This document shows positions 7,703-15,691 of a DNA stretch of 63,061 nucleotides, piece after piece; within the stretch, counting starts at the first letter, position 1, and every line of letters begins with the position of its first letter. A program made the translations under genes and the position numbers. The stretch is from Pseudomonas sp. K2I15 (GTDB lineage Bacteria; Pseudomonadota; Gammaproteobacteria; Pseudomonadales; Pseudomonadaceae). The stretch spans positions 1 through 63,061 of the forward strand of contig NZ_NIXO01000038.1 in the NCBI RefSeq assembly GCF_002204795.1, in the 5' to 3' direction. The notes under the pieces were generated by a model that was given only the letters and a program-made list of their open reading frames with translations, made no database searches and was not told the DNA's origin.

Positions 7703-8116
7703 TCAGCGACCTCCCGCTGCAGGTGCAGCCGCGATCAGCGGCTCTTCATCGGGCAGCGGTTCGCCTTTGTGCGTTCGGCTGATCAAGGCAATCGTGCAAC
7801 CACACACCACCACCGAACCAATCGCCGCCAGCACCGCCACCGGGCCGCCGTGCAGCGCGGTCACCACGTTTTGCTGCGCCGCCATCGCCACCACCACCGG
7901 AATGTACATGGCGCCCCAGAAGCCGACGCCCATCTCGCATTCCTTGGTCATGCCGCCGTGCTTGTGCATCCACAGTCGGGCGCAGATCAGCAGGATCATC
8001 GCGATCCCCACCCCGCCCACGTTGGATTTAACCCCCAGCAGCACGCCGAGCATGTCTCCCAGAATCACGCCTGCCAACATGCAGATCGCCAGCAACGCCA
8101 CACCGTAAATAATCAT
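7703..8116 (-). CDS. madL: Malonate transporter subunit MadL
   Basis: A 137-residue membrane protein with four hydrophobic helices, matching MadL, the smaller subunit of the malonate carrier. The ATG at 8116 (MIIYGVALLAICMLAG) is preferred over a start 5 codons earlier because GAGG lies 9 nt upstream and the family begins this way. It sits 67 bp after mdcH, the widest gap in the operon, and is followed at once by madM. Confidence 0.93.
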   Translation of the reverse strand: MIIYGVALLAICMLAGVILGDMLGVLLGVKSNVGGVGIAMILLICARLWMHKHGGMTKECEMGVGFWGAMYIPVVVAMAAQQNVVTALHGGPVAVLAAIGSVVVCGCTIALISRTHKGEPLPDEEPLIAAAPAAGGR

Positions 8117-8183
8117 GATGGTTGTCCTCAAAGTGCTTCATCGAAATTGTTGTTTTTGTGCTTCGAAAGCCTTGGGTGGTGCT

Positions 8184-9089
8184 TTATCGGTGGTGGCTTC
8201 CCTCCTCTCGCAGCAAGGCCTGCAAGGTGTCCAGGCGGGCGCCTTCGAAGGCGATGACGGTGCCTTGCTCGAACACCCGGCGCGCGAGGCCCGTGAGCAC
8301 GGCGCCGGGAGGCAGTTCGATATGCAGGCGCACGCCACGCTCAAAGGCGCTTTGCACAGTGCCGCGCCAATCGACGATGCGGCACATGTTGAAGGCGAGG
8401 TCGTCGCGCAGGTGTTCCGTGTTGTGTACCGGCCGGGCGCGGGTGCTGCTCAGGTAGGTGATGGTCGGCGTTTTCAGTGTCACTTGGGCGAATGCTTCGG
8501 CCAGTGCCTCGGCAGGTTTCTCCAACAGCGCGCAATGGGACGGCACGCTGACGGCGAGGCGTTTGGCGACGCCGTTGCCACGGACCCGATTGGCGACTGC
8601 TTTCATTGCTGCGTCGCTGCCGGCGATAACCGTCTGGTTGTCGGCATTGATATTGGCCAGGTACACCGGGGTTTGCGGGCTGTGGACCTGGGCGAGCAAG
8701 CCTTCGACGGTGGACAGGTCCGGGCCGATGAGGGCGGTCATGCCATAGCCGTGGGGATACGCCTGTTGCATCAGGTCTCCGCGCAGGCTGACGAGTTTGA
8801 GCGCATCGGCAAAGTCCAGGGAACCGGCGATCACGGCGGCGGGATAGGCACCGATGGACAGCCCCGCTACGTAATCGGGTGTGTGTTCAAGCAAGCGCGC
8901 ACTGGCCACGCCAGCGATCAACAGACATAGTTGCACGGCGCGGGTGGAGGCCAGCGCTTCGGTGGAATCGAGCTTGCGCACGTCCTCGTTCAAGGCCGCA
9001 CTGGCTTCGTCCAATACCGCGCGCGGCAACTGCTGGAGCATGCCGGGACGCTGGGCGCCCTGCCCCGGAAACGCCAGGAGGCTGCTCAT
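8184..9089 (-). CDS. mdcH: Malonate decarboxylase malonyl-CoA:ACP transacylase (epsilon)
   Basis: A 301-residue FabD-like acyltransferase. It has the entry motif FPGQGAQRPGML at residues 6-17 and the nucleophile motif GLSIGAYPAAV. In the biotin-independent malonate decarboxylase it loads the first malonyl group onto the MdcC carrier and so starts the catalytic cycle. The ATG at 9089 overlaps the mdcG stop (ATGA) and gives the usual family N-terminus MSSLLAFPGQG. Confidence 0.94.
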   Translation of the reverse strand: MSSLLAFPGQGAQRPGMLQQLPRAVLDEASAALNEDVRKLDSTEALASTRAVQLCLLIAGVASARLLEHTPDYVAGLSIGAYPAAVIAGSLDFADALKLVSLRGDLMQQAYPHGYGMTALIGPDLSTVEGLLAQVHSPQTPVYLANINADNQTVIAGSDAAMKAVANRVRGNGVAKRLAVSVPSHCALLEKPAEALAEAFAQVTLKTPTITYLSSTRARPVHNTEHLRDDLAFNMCRIVDWRGTVQSAFERGVRLHIELPPGAVLTGLARRVFEQGTVIAFEGARLDTLQALLREEGSHHR

Positions 9090-9682
9090 GCCACGGCCTG
9101 CCACGGGTCAATTACCAACTGCGCGCCGCTTGCGTTCTTCAGTAGCACACGGCGTGAACCACCGGCCCACTCCCGCAAGGCGACAGCGCCGAAAGGCGTT
9201 TGCAGTTGCAGGTCCACGGCGCACACCGCCGTGTCCAGTATTGCCAGCAGGTCCTCTGCGTCGCCTCGTTCAAGTCGCTCGGGCGCGCGCAGAATCAAAT
9301 CCAGATCACTCTTTGCGTGCAGCGCTTCGATGCCGCTGGCCAGTTCGAAACCGGCACTGCCGGTGACGCCCCAGTTCTCCTGCGCCAACACCGGGCGCAG
9401 TTGAGCGAGCGCCTGCAACGCCGGCAAATCCCGGGGAGAGATAACGCCGCGCAAGTCTTCCGGTGCCACGCGCCGCTGCACGGCCGCCAGCGGCATCACG
9501 GCGGCGAAACGCTGCTCGCGCAAACGCCCGCGTACGCCCACCGCCACCTGGCCCGGCTGCGCAATGGCGCGCCGAACCACCACCGGATGCCCGGCGTCCA
9601 ACACCTCCAGCACCCAGGCCGGAGCGTCAGCGGGCGCATGCGCCGGGGTCATGCCCCAGAGCAAGTCGTGAGCGTTCACCAT
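9086..9682 (-). CDS. mdcG: Malonate decarboxylase holo-ACP synthase
   Basis: A 198-residue phosphoribosyl-dephospho-CoA transferase, which attaches the 2'-(5''-triphosphoribosyl)-3'-dephospho-CoA prosthetic group to a serine of MdcC. The nucleotidyltransferase-like motif KSDLDLILRAPE is visible in the middle of the protein. The gene overlaps mdcE by 7 nt at its start and mdcH by 4 nt at its end, so the operon is tightly coupled here. Confidence 0.93.
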   Translation of the reverse strand: MVNAHDLLWGMTPAHAPADAPAWVLEVLDAGHPVVVRRAIAQPGQVAVGVRGRLREQRFAAVMPLAAVQRRVAPEDLRGVISPRDLPALQALAQLRPVLAQENWGVTGSAGFELASGIEALHAKSDLDLILRAPERLERGDAEDLLAILDTAVCAVDLQLQTPFGAVALREWAGGSRRVLLKNASGAQLVIDPWQAVA

Positions 9683-10452
9683 TGCTCCCGCAGCAGTTGG
9701 CGCACGTGGCTGGAAGCCGCGCGGTTGGTGGCGCCCAGGCGGCCGCTCAGGTCACGACCACCTGCTTGCACATCCTTGATCGCGTGCACCAGGCAATCAC
9801 TGACCCTCGCTACATCTTCGCTGGTTGGCTGCTCAATCTGGCTGACCGACAAGGTTTCCCAGAGCAAGCCGAGGCTGGCATAACTGTCGATGTCATAGGC
9901 CATCGGCGGCACGCTGGCGGCCAGGGCTTCCAGCTCTTCGACACTGCGCAGGGTCACCCGCGCCGCCGAGGCCTTGCCCATGGCATGCACCATCACGCCG
10001 GGGTCGCGCAGGGCGATCAGGCGGTTGGCCTGGTAACCGTGGGCGAGGAATGCGCCGGACATCGCCTTGCCGACCAGCAGTGCGATCACCGGGTGACCGG
10101 CCAAGCGGGCACGGGCGTAGCTGTCGGCGGCGGCGGCCAGGGCTTGATGGATGCCCAAGGCTTCTTCGCGACGACCATAGGCCTGGCTCGGTACATCGAC
10201 GATGGCAATCAGCGGACGCTTGTCTCCGGCGTTGATCGCCTCATCAACCGCCTTGGCCAAACCCCAGCCTTCCAGCAAACCGACTTCACCGTTGCGGGCG
10301 CGGGGGAAGCGGTTTTGCGCATCGGTGACCACCGCGATAAAGCGCACGGGCTGATCACCGAGCACACCGTCGGCAACTTTCAGCGAGTTCGGCAAACCGC
10401 TCACCGGCGTTGCATCGCTGCTCAATGCGTTGAACCACTGCAAACCTCTCAT
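9676..10452 (-). CDS. mdcE: Malonate decarboxylase gamma subunit
   Basis: A 258-residue carboxyltransferase-like subunit. With MdcD it forms the decarboxylase unit that releases CO2 from malonyl-S-ACP to give acetyl-S-ACP. It shows the crotonase-like stretch HPVIALLVGKAMSGAFLAHG with the oxyanion-type glycines, and IVDVPSQAYGRREE upstream of it. The start at 10452 overlaps the mdcD stop by 4 nt. Confidence 0.92.
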   Translation of the reverse strand: MRGLQWFNALSSDATPVSGLPNSLKVADGVLGDQPVRFIAVVTDAQNRFPRARNGEVGLLEGWGLAKAVDEAINAGDKRPLIAIVDVPSQAYGRREEALGIHQALAAAADSYARARLAGHPVIALLVGKAMSGAFLAHGYQANRLIALRDPGVMVHAMGKASAARVTLRSVEELEALAASVPPMAYDIDSYASLGLLWETLSVSQIEQPTSEDVARVSDCLVHAIKDVQAGGRDLSGRLGATNRAASSHVRQLLREQW

Positions 10453-11291
10453 GAGCGTTCTCCCTGATACAGATCGCGAACCGTCGCCGGGTCGATTTGC
10501 GGTTCGGCGTTCAGTGCAGCCAGGCGTTCCAGATAATGTTCAACCTGACGGCTGCGCTGTTTTTCCGGCAAGCCTTGTTGCAGCAGTTCGGTGACTTGCT
10601 GCTGAATCAGCGCAACATCGTCAGCCACATAACGGTCGGCCAAGCCGCTGTTAAAGCGTTGCTCGCCGCCGGTCAGGCTCCAGATGAAGGGCCGGTCGCG
10701 GGAGTCGTATTCCTCAAGCCCGGCTTCCTGTTCGATCACCTGCGGGCCGTTCAGGCCAAGGCGAGCCTCACGGGTCACCAGCAGATAACTGCACAGGCCT
10801 GCCGCGATGGACATGCCGCCAAAACAACCGACGCTGCCCGCCACCACGCCGATCACCGGCTGGTACTGGCGCAAGTCGACAATCGCCGCGTGAATATCGG
10901 CAATCGCGGCCAGGCCCAGGTTGGCTTCCTGTAAGCGCACGCCGCCGGTTTCCAACAGCAGGATGGCGCGAGTCGGGACGCCGTTGCGGTTGTCTTCAGC
11001 GGCCAGCTCCAGGGCGCCCGCCATCTTCGCGCCGCCGACTTCACCGAGGCTGCCGCCCTGGAAATTTCCTTCGATGGCGGCGATAACCACCGGCAACCCG
11101 GCGATGCTGCCCTTGGCGATAACCACACCGTCATCCGCCTGAGGCACCACGCCCTGGCGACTCAGCCACGGCGACATGACGCGCTGGAACGGGTCGATCA
11201 GTTCGCGATAGCTGCCCGCATCGAGCAAGGCCTTGGCCCGCTGCCGGGCGCCGAGTTCGACGAAGCTGTGTTTGCTGCGCAAATCAGTCAT
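10449..11291 (-). CDS. mdcD: Malonate decarboxylase beta subunit
   Basis: A 280-residue carboxyltransferase-like subunit related to acetyl-CoA carboxylase AccD, and partner of MdcE. The stretch FQGGSLGEVGGAKMAGALEL and VGVVAGSVGCFGGMSIAAGL are family hallmarks. The ATG at 11291 (MTDLRSKHSF) is chosen because it overlaps the mdcC stop by 8 nt; an in-frame start 22 codons earlier lies deep in mdcC. Confidence 0.93.
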   Translation of the reverse strand: MTDLRSKHSFVELGARQRAKALLDAGSYRELIDPFQRVMSPWLSRQGVVPQADDGVVIAKGSIAGLPVVIAAIEGNFQGGSLGEVGGAKMAGALELAAEDNRNGVPTRAILLLETGGVRLQEANLGLAAIADIHAAIVDLRQYQPVIGVVAGSVGCFGGMSIAAGLCSYLLVTREARLGLNGPQVIEQEAGLEEYDSRDRPFIWSLTGGEQRFNSGLADRYVADDVALIQQQVTELLQQGLPEKQRSRQVEHYLERLAALNAEPQIDPATVRDLYQGERS

Positions 11292-11583
11292 GACCGATCT
11301 CCTCGAAGCCTTGCTCCAGGCGCAGGCGCACCACGCCAGGTGTGGCGCCGAAGTCATGGATATCGATGTTCAATGCGGGAGGCGTCTGTTCCTGGAAGAT
11401 CCGTTCAAACAGGTGCTGCCAACGTAGCTGCGCACCATTCACCGAGGTCTGCACCTGAATCGTCAAGGTGCCGGCAGTACCCGGTTCCAGCAGCACTTCC
11501 AGGTCGCCGGAGCCGACGCAACCCACCAGTGCGCGGCCTTTGGCGGGCGGCCCGGCGGGGAATTCAAAGGATAAGGTTTCCAT
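11284..11583 (-). CDS. mdcC: Malonate decarboxylase acyl carrier protein (delta)
   Basis: A 99-residue acyl carrier subunit carrying the triphosphoribosyl-dephospho-CoA group. The serine in CVGSGDLEVLLE, about residues 28-33, is the expected attachment site. The ATG at 11583 forms TGATG with the mdcB stop; a GTG one codon earlier is possible but less likely. The length is as usual for the family. Confidence 0.93.
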   Translation of the reverse strand: METLSFEFPAGPPAKGRALVGCVGSGDLEVLLEPGTAGTLTIQVQTSVNGAQLRWQHLFERIFQEQTPPALNIDIHDFGATPGVVRLRLEQGFEEIGHD

Positions 11584-12431
11584 CACAGCGCTCCGTCGAG
11601 GCGGTCGATAAACAGGCAGGCGGCCAACAGGTCGGCGGCGCCACCGGGGGAGGCATTCAGCGCCAGCAGTTGCTGGTCCAGCTCGTGCAGTTGGCGGCGG
11701 CCGGCGAGGCTTGCGCTGCCACCGGCGTCCAACACCGCTTGGGCGCCTTGTTGCATGGCCTGCAAGCCTTCAGGCCCGGCGCGGTAGAGCACGCAGGTGT
11801 CGGCCAGGTCCGTCATGATCGCCAGCAAGGCGTCGAGGCGAGCGTTCTGTTCGCCGTGTTGTTGCAGGCGGCTTTTCTTCAACTGTGGCAGGCCGCGTTG
11901 CAGCACCGATGGGAAGCCCAATTGCGCTTCTTCACGGGCACCGCGTGCGCCGTAGCGTTGTGCGACTTGGGCACCGTGGCTCAGTGGTTGAGGTGCGTAG
12001 CGGTCGTTGAGCAAGGCCATGCGAGCGGCGCGTAACGTCACTGCATTGGCGGTGCTGGATTCGGGTTGCAGCGCGGCGGCGGCGACTAATAAGCCGAGCG
12101 CCCAGATCGCGCCGCGATGGGTGTTCACGCCGTTGGTGGTGACGAGCATCGCCTGCTCGCCTTCGCGACCGATCCGCCCGAGGGCTTCACGCAAGGGCAA
12201 ACCCACTTCGCCAAATTTGATAGCGGCCTCGGCCATTTCCTTGAACGCTGGCCACAGCGACAGCGCCGACGCGTGCATCAAGCCGAGGTGCAAATCGGTA
12301 TGGGCGCCGTTGCCGCGCCGGTCCACCAGCGCAGGTTTTGGTGACAGGTCGGCTTCATCAATCAAGGCGTCGACGGCCATGTCGGCCAGGCGTTCGGCCA
12401 GTGTCAGGTCGTGCAGTTTGAGTGCGTACAT
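11583..12431 (-). CDS. mdcB: Triphosphoribosyl-dephospho-CoA synthase
   Basis: A 282-residue CitG-family enzyme that joins ATP and dephospho-CoA to make the prosthetic-group precursor used by MdcG. Conserved segments include GLMHASALSLWPAFKEMAEA and TTNGVNTHRGAIWALGLL. It abuts mdcA (TAA directly followed by ATG) and overlaps mdcC, so it is translated as part of the mdc operon. Confidence 0.93.
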   Translation of the reverse strand: MYALKLHDLTLAERLADMAVDALIDEADLSPKPALVDRRGNGAHTDLHLGLMHASALSLWPAFKEMAEAAIKFGEVGLPLREALGRIGREGEQAMLVTTNGVNTHRGAIWALGLLVAAAALQPESSTANAVTLRAARMALLNDRYAPQPLSHGAQVAQRYGARGAREEAQLGFPSVLQRGLPQLKKSRLQQHGEQNARLDALLAIMTDLADTCVLYRAGPEGLQAMQQGAQAVLDAGGSASLAGRRQLHELDQQLLALNASPGGAADLLAACLFIDRLDGAL

Positions 12432-14102
12432 TTACCAGCTCCTGAACTTGGCGGGCGGGTTGTACAGGCCACCGGACCACTCCACCAGATCGGCCACGCT
12501 CTTGGCGGCCAGCAGCTCGCGGGTGGCGTCGGTGCGGCGGATGCCGAGGTCTTCAGGCAGCGCGATCAAGCCTTCGCGGCGCATGCGCGCGGTGTCCTTG
12601 GGGTTGTGGCGCATGCCAATGGCGGTTACGCCTGCGACGGCGGCAATCATCGCCTGGCGTTCTTCCAATGAGCGGGCCTTGTACAGGTAGGCGATACCCT
12701 CTTCGGTGAGCAGGTGAGTAACGTCATCGCCGTAGATCATGATCGGCGCCAGCGGCATGCCGCTTTTGCGGGCGACTTCTACCGCGTCGAGGGTTTCGAC
12801 GAAGGTCGGTTTGCCGCCTTCCTGGAACGTCTCGACCATCTGCACCACGAGCTTTTTACCGCGTTCGAGCAAGGCTTGCGGGGCATCGTCGTGGCGCATA
12901 TCGAGCCAGGCCGGCGTGCTGTGGCGGCGACCGCGCGGGTCGTGGCCCATGTTCGGCGCCCCACCAAAACCGGCGAGACGGCCACGGGTGACGGTGGAGG
13001 AATGACCGTCGCCATCGACTTGCAGGGTGGCGCCGATAAACAGGTCCACCGCGTATTGGCCGGCCAGTTGGCAGAACATTCGGTTGGAACGCAGCGAGCC
13101 GTCACGACCGGTAAAGAACACATCCGGCCGGGCCGCGATGTAGTTCTCCATGCCCAGTTCAGTGCCGAAGCAATGCACACTTTCGACCCAGCCGCTTTCG
13201 ATCGCAGGGATCAAAGTTGGGTGCGGGTTGAGGGTCCAGTTACGGCAAATCTTGCCCTTAAGGCCTAGAGATTCGCCGTAGGTTGGCAGGATCAATTCGA
13301 TGGCGGCGGTGTTGAAACCGATGCCGTGGTTCAGGGACTGAACGTTGTGTTTTTCGTAGATGCCACGGATCGCCATCATCGCCATCAACACATGCACCGG
13401 CTTGATGTGCCGTGGGTCGCGGGTGAACAGCGGTTCGATGTAGAAGGGCTTGTCGGCGACCACCACGAAATCGACCCAACTGGCGGGGATGTCGACGCGA
13501 GGCAAGTCGGTGACGTCATCCACCAGTTGGTTGACCTGGACGATGACGATGCCATCGCTGAAAGCGGCCGGTTCGATCAGCGCGGGTGTGTCTTCGGTGC
13601 TCGGGCCGGTGTAGATATTGCCCGCGCGGTCGGCCATGAAGCCGGCGGACAGGACCACATTGGGAATCAGGTCCACCACCAGTCGTGCGTAGAGTTCGAT
13701 ATAAGTGTGAATCGCGCCGATTTCCAGCAGACCGTCTTCCAGTAACTGGCTGATGCGCAGGGATTGGGTGCCGGCGAAGGAGAAATCCAGCTTGCGGGCG
13801 ATGCCCTTTTCAAACAGGTCCAGGTGCTCGGAGCGCCCGACGCTGGGCATGATCATGTGCAGGTCGTGGAGCTTGGCGGGGTCGGTCTTGGCCAGGGAGC
13901 GGGAGAGGAAATCGGCCTGCTTTTGGTTATTGCCTTCGAGTACCACGCGGTCGCCGGGGAGGATCAGGGCTTCCAGGGCTTCGACGATGCGGTCGCTGGG
14001 GAGCACGGCGCCGTCGGCGAAGGATCGCACTAACGCCAGCCGACGCTGCTTCTCGTCGCGCCGCCGCGTCCAGCGCGAGTCGGGGGAAGTTATTGTTGTC
14101 AT
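12432..14102 (-). CDS. mdcA: Malonate decarboxylase alpha subunit
   Basis: A 556-residue CoA-transferase-like subunit. It exchanges acetyl for malonyl on the MdcC carrier, releasing acetate. The C-terminal half holds family motifs such as FGGAPNMGHDPRGRRH and GIGFNTAAIELILPTYGES. It is the first gene of an eight-kilobase operon mdcA-B-C-D-E-G-H-madL-madM with junctions that abut or overlap up to mdcH. The promoter is expected in the region above 14103. Confidence 0.95.
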   Translation of the reverse strand: MTTITSPDSRWTRRRDEKQRRLALVRSFADGAVLPSDRIVEALEALILPGDRVVLEGNNQKQADFLSRSLAKTDPAKLHDLHMIMPSVGRSEHLDLFEKGIARKLDFSFAGTQSLRISQLLEDGLLEIGAIHTYIELYARLVVDLIPNVVLSAGFMADRAGNIYTGPSTEDTPALIEPAAFSDGIVIVQVNQLVDDVTDLPRVDIPASWVDFVVVADKPFYIEPLFTRDPRHIKPVHVLMAMMAIRGIYEKHNVQSLNHGIGFNTAAIELILPTYGESLGLKGKICRNWTLNPHPTLIPAIESGWVESVHCFGTELGMENYIAARPDVFFTGRDGSLRSNRMFCQLAGQYAVDLFIGATLQVDGDGHSSTVTRGRLAGFGGAPNMGHDPRGRRHSTPAWLDMRHDDAPQALLERGKKLVVQMVETFQEGGKPTFVETLDAVEVARKSGMPLAPIMIYGDDVTHLLTEEGIAYLYKARSLEERQAMIAAVAGVTAIGMRHNPKDTARMRREGLIALPEDLGIRRTDATRELLAAKSVADLVEWSGGLYNPPAKFRSW

Positions 14103-14189
14103 GGTCGCTCCACGGGATGTGCTGTCGTGGGCTGTACCTTAGGAGGGTATTGGGGGGGCATCAATCAAGCTGGGCGGTGGATCGTTACG

Positions 14190-14210
14190 ATTGGAGTAAT
14201 GGTTTGCCAA
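14190..14210 (-). promoter_or_regulatory. Possible operator upstream of mdcA
   Basis: ATTGGAGTAAT (14190-14200) is a small T-N-A type dyad of the sort LysR proteins bind, within a wider symmetry of TTGG (14191-14194) and CCAA (14207-14210). It lies about 90-110 bp upstream of the mdcA start, where an MdcR site would be expected. No alignment with proven MdcR sites could be made. Confidence 0.3.
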
Positions 14211-14235
14211 TGAACGCTGGTTTGGAACCGATAGA

Positions 14236-14338
14236 GATCAAATGTGGGAGCTGGCTTGCCTGCGATGGCATCGCTGCGGTGAGCCTGACTCACCGAGTCG
14301 CCCGCATCGCAGGCAAGCCAGCTCCCACATTTTGATCG
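14236..14338. repeat. REPIN, family B, long and near perfect
   Basis: GATCAAATGTGGG at the left (14236 on) and CCCACATTTTGATC at the right (to 14338) bracket full family B arms GGGAGCTGGCTTGCCTGC and GCAGGCAAGCCAGCTCCC. The symmetry continues inward as GCGATGGC and GCATCGC. With the hairpins at 14345-14401 it accounts for the 312-bp gap between mdcA and the DUF6124-type gene. Confidence 0.88.
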
Positions 14339-14344
14339 GCTGTG

Positions 14345-14401
14345 TTCTTAAGAACGTACGCAAGAGTCCCAAAATGGGAACGATCAGTCCCTTTTTGGGA
14401 C
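14345..14401 (-). terminator. Tandem hairpins downstream of the DUF6124-type gene
   Basis: Three small palindromes follow one another: TTCTTAAGAA (14345-14354), TCCCAAAATGGGA (14367-14379) and GTCCCTTTTTGGGAC (14387-14401). On the minus strand the last is met first, 13 nt after the stop codon of the DUF6124-type gene. The two CCC/GGG hairpins have similar arms and A/T-only loops. They may end transcription, though the U-tracts are in the loops rather than after the stems, so some other role is possible. Confidence 0.5.
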
Positions 14402-14414
14402 CGATCCCACTTCG

Positions 14415-14738
14415 TCACATCGCCGCTGGGCTCACCTGCTCCAACGCCTGATCAACCAGTAACTGCCCCAGCTCACTCATCTGCTGAATGGCCAGCACCA
14501 CGCCGCGCTGGGAACCTTCCAATTCAAAGGCCAGGTTGGAAGTCAGGGCGTTGAGTGAGGCAAAGGTTTCAGAAGCGTTGGCCAGCAGGGCTTCGGTGGA
14601 TTGAGAGGGGGTGACGGTAAAGAGTGAAGATGAAGCCGAAGTCGGAAAGCAATGATCCATCGCGCGCTCGGCAACGGCCTGGAGTTTGCGGTGTTCGATT
14701 TCGGTGTTGTGGGGCGGATTGGGGGTAGGTTTGAACAT
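14415..14738 (-). CDS. Small DUF6124-type protein of unknown function
   Basis: A 107-residue protein that opens MFKPTPNPP and ends with a helical region (residues about 55-105, including FELEGSQRGVVLAIQQMSEL). This pattern matches a Pseudomonas family of small proteins of unknown function (DUF6124), as I recall it. There is no signal peptide or membrane segment. The ATG at 14738 has AGGAG 7 nt upstream (14746-14750). A long structured leader and tandem 3' hairpins make a self-contained cassette between two REPINs. Earlier in-frame starts lie inside the leader and are unlikely. No function can be assigned. Confidence 0.75.
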   Translation of the reverse strand: MFKPTPNPPHNTEIEHRKLQAVAERAMDHCFPTSASSSLFTVTPSQSTEALLANASETFASLNALTSNLAFELEGSQRGVVLAIQQMSELGQLLVDQALEQVSPAAM

Positions 14739-14987
14739 GATGAAACTCCTAAACAGATGAGTAAGGAGCGCCACCGTTCGCTTGCACGCGAATGAGGGTG
14801 GCGACCGTGCGCAGGTGTGCAAGACCGGGCCTGTTTAGGACACCCAGCAGGTCCGAAGACCTCCTGCGCGCAGCCGCCATAAAGCAGCGAGCACAAAAAA
14901 CGCCCGTTGGATGGCTGGGCGTTTGTACGCCTAAACAGTTTCGTCGGACTTGCACGTCCGTGTCACCGTTTTTTGCGATAACGGACG
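14739..14987 (-). ncRNA. Candidate structured leader RNA with mutually exclusive pairings
   Basis: Read on the minus strand toward the gene, the leader holds: CGUCCG/CGGACG (14987-14982 with 14960-14955) competing with CGGAC/GUCCG (14960-14956 with 14949-14945); CUGUUUAGG (14938-14930); a terminator-like hairpin AAACGCCC/GGGCGUUU with U6 (14924-14895); an AGGUC-UUCG-GACCU hairpin (14862-14849); CCUAAACAG (14839-14831); a CGCCACC/GGUGGCG stem (14803-14797 with 14775-14769) with an inner UUCGC/GCGAA; and a second CUGUUUAGG (14756-14748) overlapping the Shine-Dalgarno. The central CCUAAACAG can pair with either CUGUUUAGG copy, hiding or freeing the ribosome site. Function is inferred from sequence alone. 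Confidence 0.6.
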
Positions 14988-15072
14988 AAGACTAGGCGCG
15001 ATCGCAGGGCACAACAAGTTCATGCACAGCGCTGGAGGTTGCAGGAAAAATCCGAAGTCAGTGATAAACAAT

Positions 15073-15202
15073 GTGGCGAGGGAGCTTGCTCCCGCTGGGC
15101 TGCGCAGCAGCCCCAATAACTGCGCCGCATTCCTCCAGATAGTGCACGGTTGCAGGTTTTGGGGCCGCTTCGCAGCCCAGCGGGAGCAAGCTCCCTCGCC
15201 AC
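15073..15202. repeat. REPIN, family C, downstream of chpC
   Basis: GTGGCGAGGGAGCTTGCTCC starting at 15073 pairs with GGGAGCAAGCTCCCTCGCCA ending near 15201, with inner arms GGGCTGCGCAGCAGCCCC and GGGGCCGCTTCGCAGCCC. It lies between the leader region of the DUF6124-type gene and the chpC stop, and probably ends the Pil-Chp transcript. Together with the leader it fills the 497-bp gap from 14739 to 15235. Confidence 0.88.
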
Positions 15203-15235
15203 AGGGGTCATCATTGGTCTTGGGAAATGGGCCGT

Positions 15236-15691
15236 TCAGGCCAATCCGGCTTCGACCAACAACGCCTCCAACCCCATCAAATCCGGCACCTTCGCCACGT
15301 GTTCCCCCACCTGCACCGCCGCCAATTCCAGCGGGCACAACGGCACGTCCACATAACTCAACTGGCTATCGAGCTTGTACGAACGCGGAATCCCCTGAAT
15401 CACCAACGCAATAAACTTCAACGTCGGCCGCCCGCCCAGAGTATTCAGCACCACAATCCGCGCCCGTTCCCCCACCACGCCCGACTCGCCACACGCCGCT
15501 TCAAAGCTGATCAACGGCAACTGCCGATCCCGCCAGGTAACCTGCCGCAAATACCACGGCGGCGCATCACTGGCCGGTTCGCCGCGCTGGAAGTCGATCA
15601 GCTCGGCCACGGCAACGTTGGGCAACAACAGGTGACGGTCGGCCAATGGCAGCAGCAAGCCGGTGAGTTGAGTTGCGCGGTGATCAAGCAC
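15236..15691 (-). CDS. chpC: CheW-like chemotaxis adaptor ChpC
   Basis: A 151-residue CheW-fold protein (LLLPLADRHLLLPNVAVAEL near the N-terminus, then QLPLISFEAACGE). In P. aeruginosa, ChpC is a second adaptor linking receptors to the ChpA kinase of the Pil-Chp system. GTG at 15691 is chosen as the start because it overlaps the chpA stop by 8 nt and gives the usual family N-terminus; a longer frame would read back through chpA. It follows chpA directly, with no chpB in between. Confidence 0.85.
   Translation of the reverse strand: MLDHRATQLTGLLLPLADRHLLLPNVAVAELIDFQRGEPASDAPPWYLRQVTWRDRQLPLISFEAACGESGVVGERARIVVLNTLGGRPTLKFIALVIQGIPRSYKLDSQLSYVDVPLCPLELAAVQVGEHVAKVPDLMGLEALLVEAGLA

Noticed and set aside
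14749..14955. A 68-codon minus-strand frame inside the DUF6124 leader
   Set aside because: It covers hairpins and a terminator-like stem; the protein is Arg/Cys-rich with no family look. The strong RNA structure explains the region better, though a leader peptide cannot be wholly excluded.
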